Source: Clostridiales bacterium UBA4959 (GTDB lineage Bacteria; Bacillota; Clostridia; Oscillospirales; CAG-272). From it: DNA of 14,471 bases. The notes beneath the pieces were generated by a model, which saw nothing but the letters and a program-made list of their open reading frames with translations, was not told the origin of the DNA and searched no databases. The stretch covers positions 1,176 to 15,646 of the forward strand of contig DHAH01000019.1 in the NCBI GenBank assembly GCA_002397345.1, written 5' to 3'. The translations under genes were made by a program, and so were the position numbers. Position 1 is the first letter of the stretch, and each line of letters begins with the position of its first letter. Positions 13,654 to 14,471 of this stretch are shown piece after piece.

Positions 13654-14471
13654 ATGAATTTTGCTTCAGATGAAAAAGAGATCCGCGAGGTATACTGCGA
13701 TACGCTGATGGAGCTGGCTGCGCGCGACGAGCGTATAGTCGTGGTTGAAGCAGACCTGATGAAAGCCAACGGCACGTTACGCTTCAAATCTAATTTCCCC
13801 GACAGAACATTCGACGTGGGTATCGCGGAAGCCAACATGGCTGGTATTGCCGCGGGGCTTGCCGCTTGCGGCAAAGTGCCGTTCATCACATCGTTTACGC
13901 CATTTGCGACACGGCGCATTTATGACCAGCTCGCGATCAGCCATGCTTACGCAAATCTGCACACGATTATCGTGGGCACCGATCCGGGTATCGCCGCCGA
14001 ATTGAACGGGGGCACACATATGTCCATGGAGGACATCGCTATCATGCGCGCGATGCCCAATATGAAGGTCGTGGAAATTGTAGATTCGGCGCAGCTTAAA
14101 AAAGCGCTGCCTGTGCTGGTTGACGCCGAAGGTCCGGTTTATCTCAGGATGCTCCGCAAAAAATTTTATAAAATTTATGACAGCGATTGTGATTTCAGGT
14201 TAGGCGGATCTTCCATACTTCGCGACGGTGCGGATGTTGCGGTTTTCGCTTCCGGTATATTGGTGCCCGAGGCGCTGACCGCCGCGGAGGTTCTTGCCGC
14301 TCAGGGCATAGACTGCGCAGTTATCAACACATACGGCATCAAACCCATGGACGAAGAAACGGTATTATGTTATGCTGATAAATGCCGTGCCGTTGTAACT
14401 GCCGAGAACGGATCGGTCGTTGGAGGATTAGGCGGCGCTATCGCGGAGCTTCTTGTAAAGAAGTTACCCGC
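13654..14471 (+). CDS. Transketolase C-terminal subunit, partial (cut by window end)
   Basis: The ATG at 13654 follows AGGGGG, which overlaps the upstream stop, with seven bases of spacing; the 272 codons seen are open to the window edge. The pyrimidine-binding domain has FDVGIAEANMAGIAAGLAA, with Glu59 as the TPP-activating glutamate. NGGTHMSMEDIAIMR (118-132) holds the conserved His122. A transketolase C-terminal domain follows from about 185 (ADVAVFASGILVPEA, 193-207; TAENGSVVGGLGGAIAE, 249-265). The usual length is about 305-315, so roughly 35-40 residues are missing. By eye two substrate-site positions differ from classical transketolase: the Asp of GEDGPTH is Asn118, and the phosphate-site Ser of DLAPSNLT is Ala38. 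It forms the active site together with the preceding subunit. Confidence 0.92.
   Translation, partial: MNFASDEKEIREVYCDTLMELAARDERIVVVEADLMKANGTLRFKSNFPDRTFDVGIAEANMAGIAAGLAACGKVPFITSFTPFATRRIYDQLAISHAYANLHTIIVGTDPGIAAELNGGTHMSMEDIAIMRAMPNMKVVEIVDSAQLKKALPVLVDAEGPVYLRMLRKKFYKIYDSDCDFRLGGSSILRDGADVAVFASGILVPEALTAAEVLAAQGIDCAVINTYGIKPMDEETVLCYADKCRAVVTAENGSVVGGLGGAIAELLVKKLP

Noticed and set aside
12935-13919. Long minus-strand frames opposite the transketolase genes
   Set aside because: They are GC-biased shadows of well-conserved plus-strand transketolase subunits, with no domain resemblance.

Overview
The window looks like chromosomal DNA from a Gram-positive, anaerobic-type Firmicute, most likely Clostridia. 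The reasons are lipobox-type solute-binding proteins, a sortase-like C-terminal tail on a secreted protein, strong AGGAGG-type ribosome binding sites, AT-rich intergenic DNA with sigma-A-type promoters, a split (two-gene) transketolase, and a large serine recombinase of the kind common in clostridial mobile elements. This is inference from gene content; there is no marker gene for a firm taxon. No rRNA, tRNA, CRISPR array or replication origin was seen.

Left part (1-3163, + strand): the first ~260 bases hold the C-terminal half of a serine recombinase on the minus strand. It abuts, head to head, an ABC transporter gene that has lost most of its membrane domain. A complete partner half-transporter follows one base later. 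Both genes at the junction are broken at the same point, so the join is either a rearrangement breakpoint or an assembly chimera.

Cell-surface modification part (3177-5906, - strand): a two-gene operon encodes a membrane-bound O-acyltransferase (MBOAT, AlgI/DltB type) and a membrane-anchored SGNH-like partner. Together they are predicted to O-acylate an extracellular polymer. A promoter with a 9-bp inverted repeat flanking its start site can be read upstream.

Sugar-uptake/regulation part (6065-12356): a minus-strand operon encodes a lipoprotein solute-binding protein and a small secreted, carbohydrate-binding-like surface protein. Divergent from it is an unusual single ORF joining a complete AraC-type regulator to a complete uroporphyrinogen-decarboxylase-like (UroD/MtaA-like) domain. 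Convergent to that ORF is a second, paralogous solute-binding lipoprotein. No permease or ATPase for either binding protein lies in the window.

Right end (12827-14471, + strand): a split transketolase, N-terminal TPP-binding subunit then C-terminal subunit (cut by the window edge), is driven by a near-consensus promoter and is divergent from the second binding protein. A 14-bp perfect palindrome sits on the -35 box of the binding-protein promoter in the shared intergenic region. The second half of the window therefore reads as a carbohydrate-sensing, binding and catabolism locus. The AraC-UroD fusion and the substituted substrate-site residues of the transketolase are its least ordinary parts.
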